In this document: positions 1 through 11,374 of the stretch, one piece after another
How the letters are laid out: each line of letters opens with the position of its first letter
Position numbering within the stretch: the stretch's first letter is position 1
From: Valencia hispanica
Taxonomy: Eukaryota; Chordata; Actinopteri; Cyprinodontiformes; Valenciidae
Reading direction: 5' to 3'
DNA length: 64,000 bases
NCBI GenBank assembly: GCA_963556495.2
Contig: OY747716.1
Span: 10,263,071 to 10,327,070, forward strand
Position numbers and translations under genes: made by a program
The notes under the pieces: model-generated
What the model was told of the DNA's origin: nothing
Seen by the model: the letters and a program-made list of their open reading frames with translations, nothing else
Databases searched by the model: none

Positions 1-540
1 GCTTGTTGAATGGCTGATGATGTTAAAACAGACAACCTTGGAAGAGGATTTGTTAGAAGAGCTCACACTTCATTACACAATGTCCGGATGAGACACTTCT
101 TGATTTGCGATGTGTTACTGTACAGTGGGGAGTGATGTACCTTCCCCATGGTATGTGTCTTTGTTTAAAATTTCTTTTTTAAAGAAAGCACTACTGTTTT
201 CCCTATTAGCCTCATCACTTTCAATACAACTTTCTTTTATCCCTTCATATTATGATAGCTATTAATCCCTTACCACCTGAATTCATTTACGATACATACA
301 TTTAGGTCTACAATTATTCCTACCCCAGGCAGGTTTAGATTTCATGTCATTTTCAGTCAACCAAGAAGTTTGTTTGGGATAGGAAATGAGACAGGCATCC
401 CTTATAAGAACATAAAATCACGTATAGGTGTGGGGACATCAGTGTCTACAGATATATTCTTGGGCTGAGGTTATCATCAATAGATCTTAAAAAATTGGTG
501 CCAAGAGCTTTTCAGAGACGTTGTTGATATATTTTTATTT
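1..540. other. No recognised feature
   Basis: AT-rich sequence with T-rich runs. I see no gene, terminal repeat or coding similarity here. Confidence 0.5.
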
Positions 541-953
541 CCCGTTTTTGTCTGTTGTGGATGTGTAGTACTTAGTTAATGTTATTTGGTTTGTTTTAGT
601 CAAGTTGCTCCTTTTTTGGGGGGGTAGTTTTTTTTCCCACCTCTGCCGTCTTACGGATGTGGAGGACTGGATTGTTTTTCTTGTGTTTTTTTTGTTCCCC
701 TTCCTCTCTTGTATCGTTCTCCTACCTCTCCTGCCTCTCTTCTTCATCTTCTTGCTTTCTTCTCTCGTTTTTTTTTCCGTTTCCGTGTCCATAACTTCAG
801 GTAATTAAACCCACAGCAATCTCTAATAAAGATTTTTCACACATATATATAAAGTGGAGTACTATAGCAAAAGCTGTAATGCTCTGCTTGACAAAGTAAA
901 TCTGTCGGGTTTGAGTGCCACACTGCCAGACAGGACACGTAAAAAAATAAAAT
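541..953 (+). mobile_element. 5'-truncated copy of the A-tailed GC-rich retroposon
   Basis: This stretch matches the last ~430 bp of the element at 21,265-23,431. Shared landmarks, in the same order, are the T/C-rich block with TTCCCCTTCCTCTC, the phrase CCGTGTCCATAACNTCAGG, AATAAAGATTTTTCACACAT, GTGGAGTACTATAGCAAAAG and the final AGGACACGTAAAA before an A-rich tail. Only the 3' end is present, as expected from 5' truncation during target-primed reverse transcription. I could not find a clear target-site duplication. An 85-codon open stretch on the opposite strand is a by-product of the T/C-rich block. Confidence 0.75.
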
Positions 954-1235
954 AAATCACGTTAAAGGAATATCAATTTTTTTTAAATCCCATAAAAATA
1001 TTGTGTTTTTATTGATATTTTATTAAAAATGGCTTGTCTACCATTATTTATTCCCCATACTTTTTATTGGGGAAACAAACAAACAAACCCTTTTTACATG
1101 TTCCCGCTGGTATTTTGATGACGCTTTAAGTCTCGGAAACTTTAAAACATTAATGTTGTTAAAATAAAATGATTATTTAATTTCTCAATCTACCAGGAAT
1201 AATTTAGTCTTAACTGTAAGATTAGGGATGCACTA

Positions 1236-1363
1236 AAGCACATGTGTCCAACTCAAGGCCCTCAGGCCAAATCTTTGTTAGTGGGGTATTTCATAAATAG
1301 ATTCTAGCACAACTGGTCCTTTAAGGACATCCCTTTTCTTGATAGAGTTTGACACCCCTGGAG
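1236..1363. mobile_element. Small hAT-like MITE (degenerate)
   Basis: The two ends are imperfect inverted copies: ATGTGTCCAACTCAAGGCC on the left and GAGTTTGACACCCCTGG on the right. The motif GTGTCAAACTC / GAGTTTGACACCCCTG is typical of a common short non-autonomous hAT family in fish. About 128 bp, non-coding. Confidence 0.45.
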
Positions 1364-1404
1364 TAATAAAAAAAAAGGGTGGTAGCAACAGTTTTCATCT
1401 TGAC

Positions 1405-1540
1405 TCTTCTAAACCAGTGTTTTTCAACCCTGCTCCCTTAAAGCACACTGCCCTGCATGTTTTAGATGTTACCCTGCTAACTATCCAAAGTACTGCAACC
1501 GATTGTTTGCCACCTCACACAGCAGAAGTGCAAAGCTTGT
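1405..1540. repeat. Dispersed fish repeat fragment
   Basis: The run ACCAGTGTTTTTCAACCCTG followed by CACACTGCCCTGCATG and TTTTAGATGTTACCCTGC resembles a widespread short teleost DNA-transposon-derived repeat. Related wording occurs near 35,205 and 63,420. No clear far end was found. Confidence 0.4.
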
Positions 1541-2640
1541 GAGTCTTGACATTTATAATCTGCCTTTTTTATGGTGATTTGTACCACCTAATTACAATAT
1601 TTTGATTGAAAGAGTGAAGAGAACATAGTGACAAGAGGCTATTGAGTTTGTCTATCTAGACATGCATATCTCCTGTGCATTCACTGTGTTGCGCTGTCTT
1701 TCCACCCTGAAAGAACTGAGCAGACAGCCTAGAGTTCACTTTAATTAGATTTAACATGTGTTCTAACAGAACACAATGGATCTTATGGCATTTGCATGAC
1801 AATGCCCTCTAATTGTGCATTTGCTTAATTTGTTTTTAATAGCCAAAACAGCAGTGCCTGATTATATCCAAAATGGATCACTGTCAGTGAGCGCTCTCCT
1901 CTCTCTTCCTCCCCGTCTCTGTGGTTCTCCCTTCTTCTCACTGAAAATGCAGCTCAAACAGCCCGCGTGCAGAGTTATTCGCAAGTATCATTAACCCTCC
2001 TGACTCTTCATTGTGTTGTTTTCCCTTGGGGAAATGGAATCCGTACTCATTTTGATGAAGAACTGCAGTGGATCCTTTGTTTGGGCACCAGATGGAAAGA
2101 GACCGATACTTGATTGTGTGAATGTGGCTGTGCCCTGAACTGTGCAGTAAATAGGACTGTATAACGGTCACTTCTCTTCAGCTCTTTGTAGGCCTTTTCT
2201 CTCTGCCACTAAACCTAAATAAGGTGCAACAATTTTCCCAAGAGTGGGGAACTTGACACGAACCTGCTGCTTGTGGCTGAAGGACCGATCTCAAAACTCT
2301 GAGCCAATTCAATTGCATTGCTTTCTCTGGACAGAGGCATTACTATACACGCTATAATCAGGGATACTGAAACTGAATTTGAACTCAACATTGAAGAAAA
2401 GGAAGAAAGACATTCATCTTGGGATTAAAATAACAATGAACCGTTGCAGTTCAGTTCTTTCAATAAGAAAACAACCAAAGGCTGTTAAATTGTTTATTTT
2501 ATCATTAAAAAGCATCTTGGCAGAACATATTTCTTCTGTTTAAGCTGTTCTGTTCTTGAAATGTTTCTGAGTAAGCTAAATAATTTCAAAAGCCTGATTT
2601 TGACAGAAATGGAGTTAACTCGTTAGCTTGAGTTCAGGAG
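1541..2640. other. Apparently single-copy non-coding DNA
   Basis: No open frame of interest and no terminal repeats. The part at 1,740-1,870 is rich in TAAT/ATTTGCAT homeodomain and octamer-like words and could be a regulatory element, but this rests on composition only. Confidence 0.35.
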
Positions 2641-3785
2641 CAAGACCACGCTTCAACTCTAGTCATACACAGTAATCAACACTAACTCAACCCACCTGGC
2701 CTCCCAGATCTCTCGCACTTCAATTATCAATCAGCGATCCATCTACGTCAGGCTCGCCTCATGTTCCATATCTCACGTTCGTTTCACAGCCCTCCCTACC
2801 CGACCCAATCCGTGGTCTAACTTCAATCTACTTTACTGCTCAATACCCTCAAGTTTCATCCCCTTGAAACCACTTCTTTCATTCCTTCGACCCCATCCTT
2901 TCGACCCTCATCCCTTCGACCCTTCCATCATCCCTTCGACCCTCATCCCTTCAACCCTCATCCCTTCGACCCTCCCTTCATCCCTTCGACCCTTCCTTCA
3001 TCGCTTCCCTATCCCTTCATCCCTTCATCCCTTTCGACCCTCATCCCTTCGACCCTTCCTTCATCGCTTCCCTATCCCTTCATCCCTTCATCCCTTTCGA
3101 CCCTCATCCCTTCGACCCTCCCTTCATCCCTTCGACCCTCCCTTCATCCCTTCGACCCTTCCTTCATTGCTTGCCTATCCCTTCATCGTTTCCCTATCCC
3201 TTCGACCCTCATCCCTTCGACCCTTCCCTCATCCCTTCGACCCTCATCCCTTCATCCCTTTGACCCTTCCCTCATCCCTTCGACCCTTATCCCTTCATCC
3301 CTTCGACCCTTATCCCTTCATCCCTTCGACCCTTATCCCTTCATCCCTTCGACCCTTATCCCTTCATCCCTCATCCCTTCATCCCTTCGACCCTCATCCC
3401 TTCATCCCTCGTCCCTTCGACCCTAATTCCTTCATCCCTTCAACCCTTCCCTCATCCCTTCAACCCTTTGACCCTCATCCCTTCGACCCTTCCCTCATCC
3501 CTCCATCCTCATCCTCAACCTCTCGTTTTAGCTTACTTACAGTTCTAGCCTCTCCTAACATCCCTTTCATTCAGGTTTGTCTGGGGGGTCCTGAGCAGGC
3601 ACAGGAAGACGATCTCCTGAAGACTGCACCCCCACACTGAGTCTACCTCCTGGCCTCCTTCGTCACGTCTCCTCAGACTTCCATTCCTGCCGTCCACTCA
3701 ATAAACCTTTAATCTTTATCTATGATGCGTGGTCCTTGCTAGTGAACTGAACCATCTTGAACAAAAATTGTCTATTTACATCTAC
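2641..3785 (+). mobile_element. Possible LTR-like unit containing a minisatellite
   Basis: C/T-rich sequence surrounds the minisatellite, and AATAAACC at about 3,702 is followed by ATGATGCGTGGTCC. A polyadenylation signal followed by a short GC-containing end is what fish Gypsy LTRs show. No matching start, TG/CA ends or target-site duplication could be established, so this is a weak call. Confidence 0.25.
2880..3512 (+). repeat. Pyrimidine-rich minisatellite (CCCTTCGACCCTCAT-type)
   Basis: About 630 bp of imperfect 10- to 15-bp units built from CCCTTC, GACCC and TCATC. The top strand is almost all C and T. A 258-codon frame runs through it because the unit lacks stop codons; the predicted product is a Pro/Ser/Leu/His repeat with no sign of being a gene. 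Confidence 0.85.
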
Positions 3786-4435
3786 AAGGGTCCAATAAAT
3801 GTTCTCCAATAAAATAGTTAGTCCACAACAACTCTGACGTCCACCATAATCACGATAATCATAATTTCAATCTTTGCCACTGCTTCCCATAATGTTTATG
3901 TCATAGCTTCCTTTAACATGCTCATAATAGCCTACAGATTGTTCTGCACATGACATCTTACTAGATCAAATAGGTGAAGGGTTACCCCCTTTGCTCATGC
4001 AAAATATTCGACCCCTGGCTGATGGGTGAAGAGTATTTTTCATCAATCTTGCGTTTCTTTCGAACCAATTACGGCACAGTAAAATATTGATTGACACATC
4101 GTACCCCCCCCCCCCCAGATCGACAGGCTAAGAGGAAAGGTGGAGAGAAAAAGGAAAAAGCACTGGGCACAGATGCAGCAAAGTGCTGTAAAATAACTGA
4201 CCTTTGTTGCAGTAAGGGAAAAGGTGAGACTTTAAACACTATTGGTGACAACAGACTCACAACCATCCAGCACATCACTAGCTCAATGAGGTTAGCTGAT
4301 AGGCTAAAAATAACTTTTAGTTTTAAGTTGTAACAACTGATATTGCACATCTTAGAATATGATCAACTGCTTAGACACTAAAAAATACATGATATGAATA
4401 TTGAAATCCTTGTATTTCATTTAACCTTGATATTA
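3786..4435. other. Non-coding DNA with a C13 run
   Basis: Contains a run of 13 C at 4,104-4,116 and a short A/G-rich stretch after it. Nothing else is recognised. Confidence 0.45.
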
Positions 4436-4439
4436 TGGC

Positions 4440-4790
4440 GTCAGATTACTTTCTTTAATATGAGGGCGCGATTCATAACAAAATGAGTGTAAAAACAGCT
4501 TGGGGAGACGGTAAAATGATATTGTGTGTTATCGTGGGCACAAGAATCCTCAAACAGGGCGCATGCAATAACATTTTTTCCTCACATTTCCAAAATCTTT
4601 TCAACTTCCAAAACTCTCTCAGTTTTCTTTCCTTCGCTTATTTGATGTACACCCTCTGGCTTCTGAGGGCTGCGTCCCCTCGCTTCTCTTACTGCGCTCT
4701 CTCGCTTCCAGATTTCTCCGGGAGTGATGTCATAGAGCCAGACTAGACTAGATGATTCACGATGTTACTTCATGCGAACAGAAGAGATCT
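4440..4790 (+). repeat. Dispersed repeat Z, copy 1
   Basis: The part 4,555-4,760 matches 9,349-9,562 read on the other strand. Both contain TTTCCTCACATTTCCAAAA, an AACTCTCTCAGTT block, a CTCGCTTC / GCGCTCTCTCGCTTCCAGATTT segment and a diverged cAMP-element-like word near the end. Conceptual translations of both are similar but have no known domain. The family was not identified. Confidence 0.6.
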
Positions 4791-5976
4791 ACCCACCTTG
4801 TTGTTAAGCAGTCACTCCAGGATTCCGTGGCACTTTTTTGTGGTTGTTGTGGCCCAATATGTCTGATGTTGCATCAGCTTTTGTGAAAAGTTGCAACAAA
4901 AGTCGCAGTGTTTTTACTTGTGATTTTTTTTCTTTTTCACCAAATCACTTGACAATTACTTTTAAAAAATAAATTGAATTGTTAAATTCTGAAATTCCAA
5001 CATTTCTTTGTAATAAGTGCACTAGAAGGACACTTAAACATCCACCAGAACAGCCTTTAAATTGTTGCTTATTGCTTGAACACAAAAAGAACAGAGCAAC
5101 AATTCTTGGTTCATAGACTTTGGAATACATAAACAATAAAAGTGGTTCTTTTCTGAGTCTTTGCAGTCCTGTATATTAACATTTGAATACAAAAGAAATT
5201 TGTTCACAAATGCTTACAGTATACAACTGCCTAAGACTAAGTGTGCCAAAAAAAGAAAAAGTTAGGTTTCTTTTAAGTATGTAAAGATTATAAAATAAAA
5301 AAAATAAATAAATTCATGAACTTAAGAGTTGCAAATTCAAAAGTTCAAATTGACGGTATTTTGGAGCTGCTTACTAACATCCCCTTTGGCTTCCACTCAA
5401 CAGAAACAGAACAATAAACCCAAACTGAACTCCCAGCCTTCCATCCTCTCATAAACCAGTCATCTGTGTATGCATCTTATTGATTTAAACCCTGCATTCT
5501 GAGCATCCATATACGCAATGAAATGATACAGGAATAAATAATAAAAGTAGAAAAAATAGCAAAAATACGGTAAGCTGATTAAGGCTCAGTGTCTTTTTTG
5601 CTGTCTGTCATTCTGATTGACGGGGTGAAAGAAAATCCCGTTCTAATCTATTTTTACCCTTCAGTTTTTAAGATGATAATGGCGTATTCAGTAATATTTA
5701 TTTTTATTCATTCAAAATAATATTTAATCCGAATAAGCTGAACAGAGAATCCACCTTGTGCCATCACATCAACCAGATGAATACATGCAACTTTTTCTCT
5801 GCAGTTACAAAACTGACTGTGGTAAATACATTAAGGAAAGAAAAAAAAAACCTCTCTGAATGAGTCGTTTCCTGACCCGCACGCTATTGCTTCAGCGGGA
5901 GGTAGCCTACATCCTGCAGCATCTCGCTTTTGCACTAGTGGTTGGCACAACACTGGGCTCTTTGGAGTACGACTGT
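4791..5976. other. No recognised feature
   Basis: AT-rich DNA with short A runs; no coding or terminal-repeat signal seen. Confidence 0.4.
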
Positions 5977-6093
5977 TAATAATAATGAATAATAATGAAT
6001 TTTATTTATAATGCACTATATATTTGACATCAAATCTCAAAGTGCTACAAAAATTAAACAGATAAAAATGGGTAAAAACAAATTCACAGACAC

Positions 6094-6631
6094 TTAAAAA
6101 TATGCTTTTCTGAAAAGGAGGGTTTTCAGTAATCTTTTGAAAACATCCGTGGTCTTGGGGGCTCTAAGTTGTTCTGGGAGGGCGTTCCACAGACGAGGAG
6201 CGGATGCTTTAAAAGCCCTGTCGCCCACGGTCTTGAGCCTTGTCCTTGGCGCGACAGAGATCAGTGAGGTATGTTGGAGCCGCACCGTGCAGACAGTGGT
6301 GGGTGTGCAGGAGGATCTTGTATTCTATGCGGAAGTGAACAGGGAGCCAGTGAAGGGATTGGAGGATGGGGGTAATGTGTTCATGTTTTCGCACACCCAT
6401 TAAGACCCTGGCAGCGCTATTCTGCACAAACTGGAGCTTTTGGAGGCTCCTGCCAGGGATTCCCAACAGGAGTGCGTTACAATAGTCCAGCCTGGAGGAG
6501 ACAAAGGCATGGACGAGCTTCTCTGCAGCCGAAAGGAAAAGAGGGACGAAGTTTAGAAATGTTACGGAGGTGAAAAAAAGAGGTTTTGCAGATTGAGGTG
6601 ACATGATTGTCAAAAGAAAGGTAAGGGTCAA
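6094..6631 (-). pseudogene. LINE RT C-terminal region (broken)
   Basis: Two overlapping frames (6,209-6,631 and 6,094-6,285) encode the post-RT region of an L2 protein. Marks are VHAFVSSRLDYCNALL, QLVQNSAARVL-like, LHWLPVHFRIEYKIL and the end LWNALPEQLRA...FKRLLKTLLF. They are out of frame with each other and with the RT core, so at least two frameshifts are present. Confidence 0.75.
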
Positions 6632-6768
6632 ACTTTACCCCAAGGTTAGTAACGGATGGAGAGAGGGAAATAGTATGAAACAGATGTAACGGGAGAAGAG
6701 CGAAGTTGGTGGGGGGTTCCGATTTGGATTACTTCTGTTAGAGCCATTCAGCTGCAGAAAGTTTTGGT

Positions 6769-7326
6769 TCATCCACGCCCCGATCTCCTCCAGGCAGGAG
6801 GTGAGGCGGGAGATGGTGGCAGAGGGCCAGAGGAGGACCCAGCGGGAGTGATATGGAGACAGAGTTGTGTGTCGTCAGCATAGCAATGGTAATGAATTCC
6901 ATGCCTGCTGACGACACGACCAAGGGGAAGCGTGTAGATTGTGAATAGGGTCGGACCGAGTACGGAGCCCTGTGGGACCCCACAGGTAACAATGTGGGGT
7001 GAAGATTTTGCCTCCCCCAAGGCTACATACTCAGTCCTTTCTGTGAGATAGGCGCGAAACCATTTTAGGGAGGTATCGGAAAGGCCAGTGTAGTGCTGGA
7101 GTCTATGAAGGAGAATGTGGTGGTCAACAGTGTCAAACGCAGCAGAGAGGTCAAGAAGGATGAGTAGGGAAGTGGAGCCGGAGTCAGAGGCCATAAGAAG
7201 CTCACTGGTCACTCTGAGGGCTGTTTCTGTGCTATGTTGAGAGCGGAAACCAGATTGATATTTATCGTAAAGACTTTTGGATCTGAGATGAGTGTTGAGC
7301 TGGGAGGAAACCACTTTTTCCAGCAC
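6769..7326 (-). pseudogene. LINE reverse transcriptase core (broken)
   Basis: This frame holds RT motif A (LDLSAAFDTVDHHIL, catalytic Asp), motif B (GVPQGSVLGP) and motif C (CYADDTQL, catalytic Asp pair), in the right order and spacing for an L2-type enzyme. The enzyme would copy its own RNA at a nicked target. The frame is lost after motif C in a GC-rich stretch. The upstream open piece 7,464-7,682 (YLAANSKKLFSTI) is the usual pre-RT linker. Non-functional. Confidence 0.8.
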
Positions 7327-7700
7327 TTTGGAAATGAAAGGGAGGTTAGAGATGGGTCTGTAATTTGACAGAGATTCAGGATCTAGGGTGGGTTTTTTAA
7401 GAAGGGGTTTGATGATAGCTGTTTTTAGGGCTGTTGGAACATATCCTGTATGCAGTGAGAGGTTTAGGATTTTAGTGATAAGAGGGCTGATGGAAAGGTG
7501 GTGGGTTTTGAGCGGAGGGGATCAAGAGAACAATTGGATGGTTTAGATTTACGGATGACATTCTCAACCTTGGTGTGGCAGAAAAATGAGGGCGTCTGCG
7601 GTTTGAGAATGCAGTGAATTGTGGAGAACAGTTTTTTGGAGTTAGCTGCCAGATAGCGAGATGCATTGAGAACGGTGTCCAAGTCTAAAACGATGCTCAG

Positions 7701-8061
7701 TTGGTCTCATGGGAAATTTTTATTATTATTGTTATATTTAACTGTACTTCTTGCGTAAAGTTAAAAATGTTTAATGTAGAGAATGAGGAATCTGTAGCCT
7801 TCTCGTTCCTTAGCACTGATTTTTGTTGGCAAATGCAACAGATTTCATTCTCCCTTCCTCTCACATTAGAAACAGGAATTGTACATGATAAGTGATGGTG
7901 TCAGACATAAGATGATGAGAAGGAGAATCGCGGTTGGTTAAAAATTCGTTAAAGTTGTGATAATTTGATAAAACTGCAAGACATGCAGAATTTGCAAGGA
8001 TCGGCTTAATTTGCATTAATAACTGTGATCGCAACATTGCGAAATTCTGGTGGGACTAGTT
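7701..8061. other. No recognised feature
   Basis: AT-rich spacer between two LINE fragments. Confidence 0.4.
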
Positions 8062-8236
8062 ATTCAATTCAAATTTTAAAATACTTTATTGATCCCAGAG
8101 GGAAATGAAGTGTTGTTGTAGTTCATGCATTTTTTTAATGAGTTGTAGATGATGATGGCTGTGGGCAGGAAAGATTTCCTGTAGCGGTCTGTGTTGCAGC
8201 GAAACCTCCGACTGAAGACGCTCTGTTGTTGTAAAT
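8062..8236 (-). mobile_element. Rex1-type LINE 3' end
   Basis: On the minus strand this reads CAGACCGCTACAGGAAATC, TTCCTGCCCACAGCCATC, then GGATCAATAAAGTATTTTAAAA near the end. The same phrases close the longer LINE at 29,372-32,375. Only ~175 bp remain. Confidence 0.8.
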
Positions 8237-8337
8237 GGTTATGGTTACCTAATCTCTAGTTGAAATGATAAAATGAGATTCAGATCGCTACAAAAAGAAT
8301 GAGATCCTGGAAACAATGCATCCTAATTGAGTTCATC

Positions 8338-8849
8338 TGTCATGATGCGAGGTTAGGGAGGACCCAAATGCAGCAGAGTAACGTCAAAAAAATTATTTAA
8401 TGAAAAAAAACACACGGAAGGGGAACTTACAAAACTCAGGAGGATACAGGCAGCAAACAGGAAAAAACAGGAACCAGGATGGGCAACAACGAGGGCAGGA
8501 ACCAGCAAGGGAAGAACGACAACGGACCAGCGAGTTGTGACTGAGAGAGGACCGAATTTATACTGAGGGAGAGTGTGAGGATGTGAGCAGAGAGAGCTAG
8601 GGACTAATTAAGGGAAGCGGTTGCAGCTGAGAGGGAGTGAGCAGGTGGAAATGATCAGCTGGGAGAGGCGGTGAAGTGGCTGGGAGACAGAAAACCAGAA
8701 TGATCTCAGGAACTAATTAAAGACAAGACTACAGGGAAACCAGAAAGTACAGAAATCACAGGGAAGGACACTAGGAATAAACTAACATGAAAAATGAAAG
8801 AAAATAAGGAAAATAACCAACAAAAGACAAACACCTAGGAACCAGGACA
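8338..8849 (-). mobile_element. Solo LTR (Gypsy-type) with 5-bp target-site duplication
   Basis: The 512-bp unit begins TGTCATGATG and ends ACCAGGACA, so both ends are TGTCNTG/CANGACA inverted copies. It is flanked by TCATC at 8,333-8,337 and 8,850-8,854. On the minus strand it has a TATAAAT box (8,557-8,562) and an ATTAAA signal (8,396-8,401) before the TGCATTTGGGTCC...CATGACA end. No internal region is present, so it is probably the product of LTR-LTR recombination. Confidence 0.8.
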
Positions 8850-8914
8850 TCATCCAAATTAGAGAATTACAAGACTGTAAATGTAAGTTTTGGGCTGATG
8901 TAATCGCGCCTTAT

Positions 8915-9300
8915 TTTAGGGTGACCAGATTTTTTGATTTTAACATATTTAAAGGGTTCCTTCTCTATGTGGTTAGGTAGAATACTTAAATACAAACTTC
9001 AGATAGGCTTTCACAGTTCAAGCATTCCAAAACTGACTTTGGAAATAAATAGGTTAATAATAAAGAAAGAAATCACACAAAAATCAGAAATTAGATTGAG
9101 AAACTAAGTATACTATTCTTTTAAATGTAATAATAAAAAGCATCAGTCTCATGAAGACACTAAAATAAAAAACGTATACTCCAGTCTAATAGATGAATTT
9201 TCCCTGTGCCCAGTCTTTCTATAGTTTTTGTGTTTATGTAACCTACACGATCTTTGGCACCTTTCATCCACCGAAACATATATGCCAGCTATGAGCACGG
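8915..9300 (+). mobile_element. Truncated hAT-type element (same family as 34,282-35,015)
   Basis: Begins with GGGTGACCAGATTTT and shares TTTTGATTTTAACATATTTAAAG, ACTTCAGATA-GCTTTCACA, AATGTAATAATAAAA and TTATAGTTTTTGT-like blocks with the element at 34.3 kb. The similarity stops near 9,300 and the right terminal repeat is missing. Confidence 0.65.
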
Positions 9301-9309
9301 TGCACTCAG

Positions 9310-9600
9310 CCATACATTTTATTGTGCACAAGGAACACTGACCAGAAACTAAAATTGTGCATTGTCTAGTCTGGTCTGGATCTGTGACGTCACTTTTTTG
9401 AGAAATCTGGAAGCGAGAGAGCGCAGCGAGAGAAGCGAGGTGGCGCACGTTAAATAAGTAAGTGTAGGAAGAAAAACAACTGAGAGAGTTTTGCAAAAGT
9501 GGAAAACATTTTTGGAAATGTGAGGAAAAAGTGTGAGTGTAAGATTTACAGTAGGTGCCCAACCTAAGATACTCTTGGCGTTTTGTGTTAATTGGGTGGT
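9310..9600 (-). repeat. Dispersed repeat Z, copy 2
   Basis: Inverted match to 4,555-4,760. It contains a perfect TGACGTCA at 9,385-9,392, which is a consensus cAMP-response-element palindrome. Function unknown; no protein domain seen. Confidence 0.6.
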
Positions 9601-9639
9601 GGTTGCCTGGGATGGTATAAAATTCCTGACCCCAATTAT

Positions 9640-9950
9640 TGTCCCAGTCTGCCCTCGGTTGTCATAAACTGCTTCGGCAGCTATTCTTTCAGTTTTACAA
9701 GGCCGGTTGATTGGCAGAGTCTGCTCATTTCCCTTGGAGTTACAACCACTCAGCATTACTTAACCACAGCTCCCACCCAGCGACCCAACAATGCGATTTC
9801 CAAGTATATACCCCAAGGCTGGTACTTGGTTGGTTCCTAAAATGGCCGCGAAAACAGCCCTTTCGGGCCGGCTCCTGTTAGTGGAGATACGTGCATACTG
9901 CAAGGTCCCGTTGAAATGACCCTGATGTTCCTATTGTGGAAATGCGCCTT
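9640..9950 (+). repeat. Dispersed repeat Y, uninterrupted copy
   Basis: Matches 34,030-34,281 plus 35,016-35,065. Shared marks are CATAAACTGC, AACCACAGCTCC, GGTACTTGGTTG, AATGGCC and ACGTGCATAC. Here it runs without a break where the other copy carries a hAT insertion. Confidence 0.7.
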
Positions 9951-10870
9951 ATTACTCGCAGCTATGCACCAATAAAAGATCGTTTCGGCAACATGGCAAA
10001 GCACCAAGGCACACTTCTGAAATGCTTGGAGTTTGTTTGAGAAGAGACAGCTATGGTTGTGACAAGTTTTTGTTGTTTTGTTTTTTAATCAGAGGGGTAC
10101 AGTGAAGTGGTACTGTGTTCACCCTGGAGAGAGTAAAACGAACATCCAAACCAACTTATCCCCATGTGAAAAAGTTAATCGAACTGATTATCCCGTCCTT
10201 GGCAGGAAGAACTTAATCAGTTATTTCAGATGACTTTCATTCAACCGAGTCAAGTCTGGACTTTGACAAGGCCATTCAAAAGTCTTTGTTTCGATTTTTA
10301 GAATCATTCAGAGGGAGGGGGGGACATTACTGGTGGAATTCAGATCATTGTTCAACTGCATAACCCAGATATGGTTCTGGTGGAGAGCAACGTTCATGAT
10401 TCCATCAGTTATGGTGCATGTTCTAACGGTGCGTTCACACCAAACGTGTTTGGTTACCGCCTAGGTTATAAGGTGTTAGGCTAATATTTTTGAAACTCTA
10501 ATTATCGCGTAAAATCAAGTCTGTTCGGCTCATAAATTTACACAACCACATACTTTGACAAGATGCATTGTGTCATAAAACATTTACATGAAGTCAGCTT
10601 CGTGTCAAGAGGTCTTTAAGGAAATACTGGAGAACAGAAGGATTTGGTTTATTTCTCTTTAGAGAAACACAAATGAGAAGGTGGAGACAAACACAAGGTG
10701 AAAACATCATGAGCCAGAAGGGAATATGAAAACAAGGGAGTACCATAAAATAAATACCAAAGAATACATTAAAATGATAATTAAACCGAATAAGGAAAAG
10801 AGCTAACTTCAAACACAAAACCCTAAGAACTATGACAATTCCTTAATGTTTTTTCTGGTCAGCACAGCAG
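9951..10870. other. Mostly unrecognised; possible Tc1 scraps
   Basis: Around 10,230-10,290 the phrase GTCTGGACTTTGACAAGGCCATTC is like the non-coding strand of fish Tc1 elements. The rest shows nothing. Confidence 0.35.
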
Positions 10871-11240
10871 TGCTCGTTACCTTGGAACACCATACTAATG
10901 CAACGTTGAGCACTGACCTTAACTAACTGACCTAAATGAGCGGTGTTCTGATTGTGTCCTGGATGAGTTGTTACAAGTAATTTTGCTCCTTGGAGAGTTG
11001 TTCCATATGTGTTTTTCCTACATCTGTGGATAATGGCTCTTACTGTGGTTTACTAGAGTCATAGAAAAGGCTTTATATCCCTTTCAAGACCCATATATGT
11101 TAATGACTTTGTTTGCCATCTGTTCTCGACTTTCTTTAGATCACGGCACCTTTTGAGGCGGTTTAGCCTTCTCTGTGGTGTCAGACAGGTTCTATTTGAG
11201 TTATTTATTGAATCCTCAGGTCTGGGTAAAATTAAAATCA
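10871..11240. mobile_element. Tc1-like transposon relic
   Basis: Contains CTGTGGATAATGGCTCTTACTGTGGTT, AATGACTTTGTTTGCCATCTGTTCT and GTGTCAGACAGGTTCTATTTGAG, phrases typical of an old fish Tc1-like family. No intact frame or ends. Confidence 0.45.
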
Positions 11241-11374
11241 ACTGTCCAAAAAATGGGCACTGAATCACTTTTTCCAAACAGGGCCAGACTCTCCATAAAT
11301 CACTATCTTAAACATACTCTGTGGATATACTCAGTTCGTCTCAGGAAAAACACAAAAACAATTGATTTTCTTTA

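Larger units (their letters stand above)
5977..7700 (-). mobile_element. L2/Maui-type LINE relic (5'-truncated)
   Basis: Read on the minus strand this contains, in order, the linker before RT (about 7,464-7,682), the reverse transcriptase, and the C-terminal region that ends many fish L2 elements. The 3' end at 5,977-6,002 is a short tandem tail on the minus strand (TTCATTATTA units), which fits the L2/CR1 group. No endonuclease part is left. Several frameshifts break the frame. Confidence 0.8.

Noticed and set aside
2880..3512. CRISPR-like regular repeats
   Set aside because: Units are short and contiguous without spacers, and the window is eukaryotic.
2864..3640. 258-codon open frame rich in Pro, Ser, Leu and His
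   Set aside because: It is a reading of the pyrimidine minisatellite, whose unit lacks stop codons; no start context, domain or non-repeat part supports a gene.
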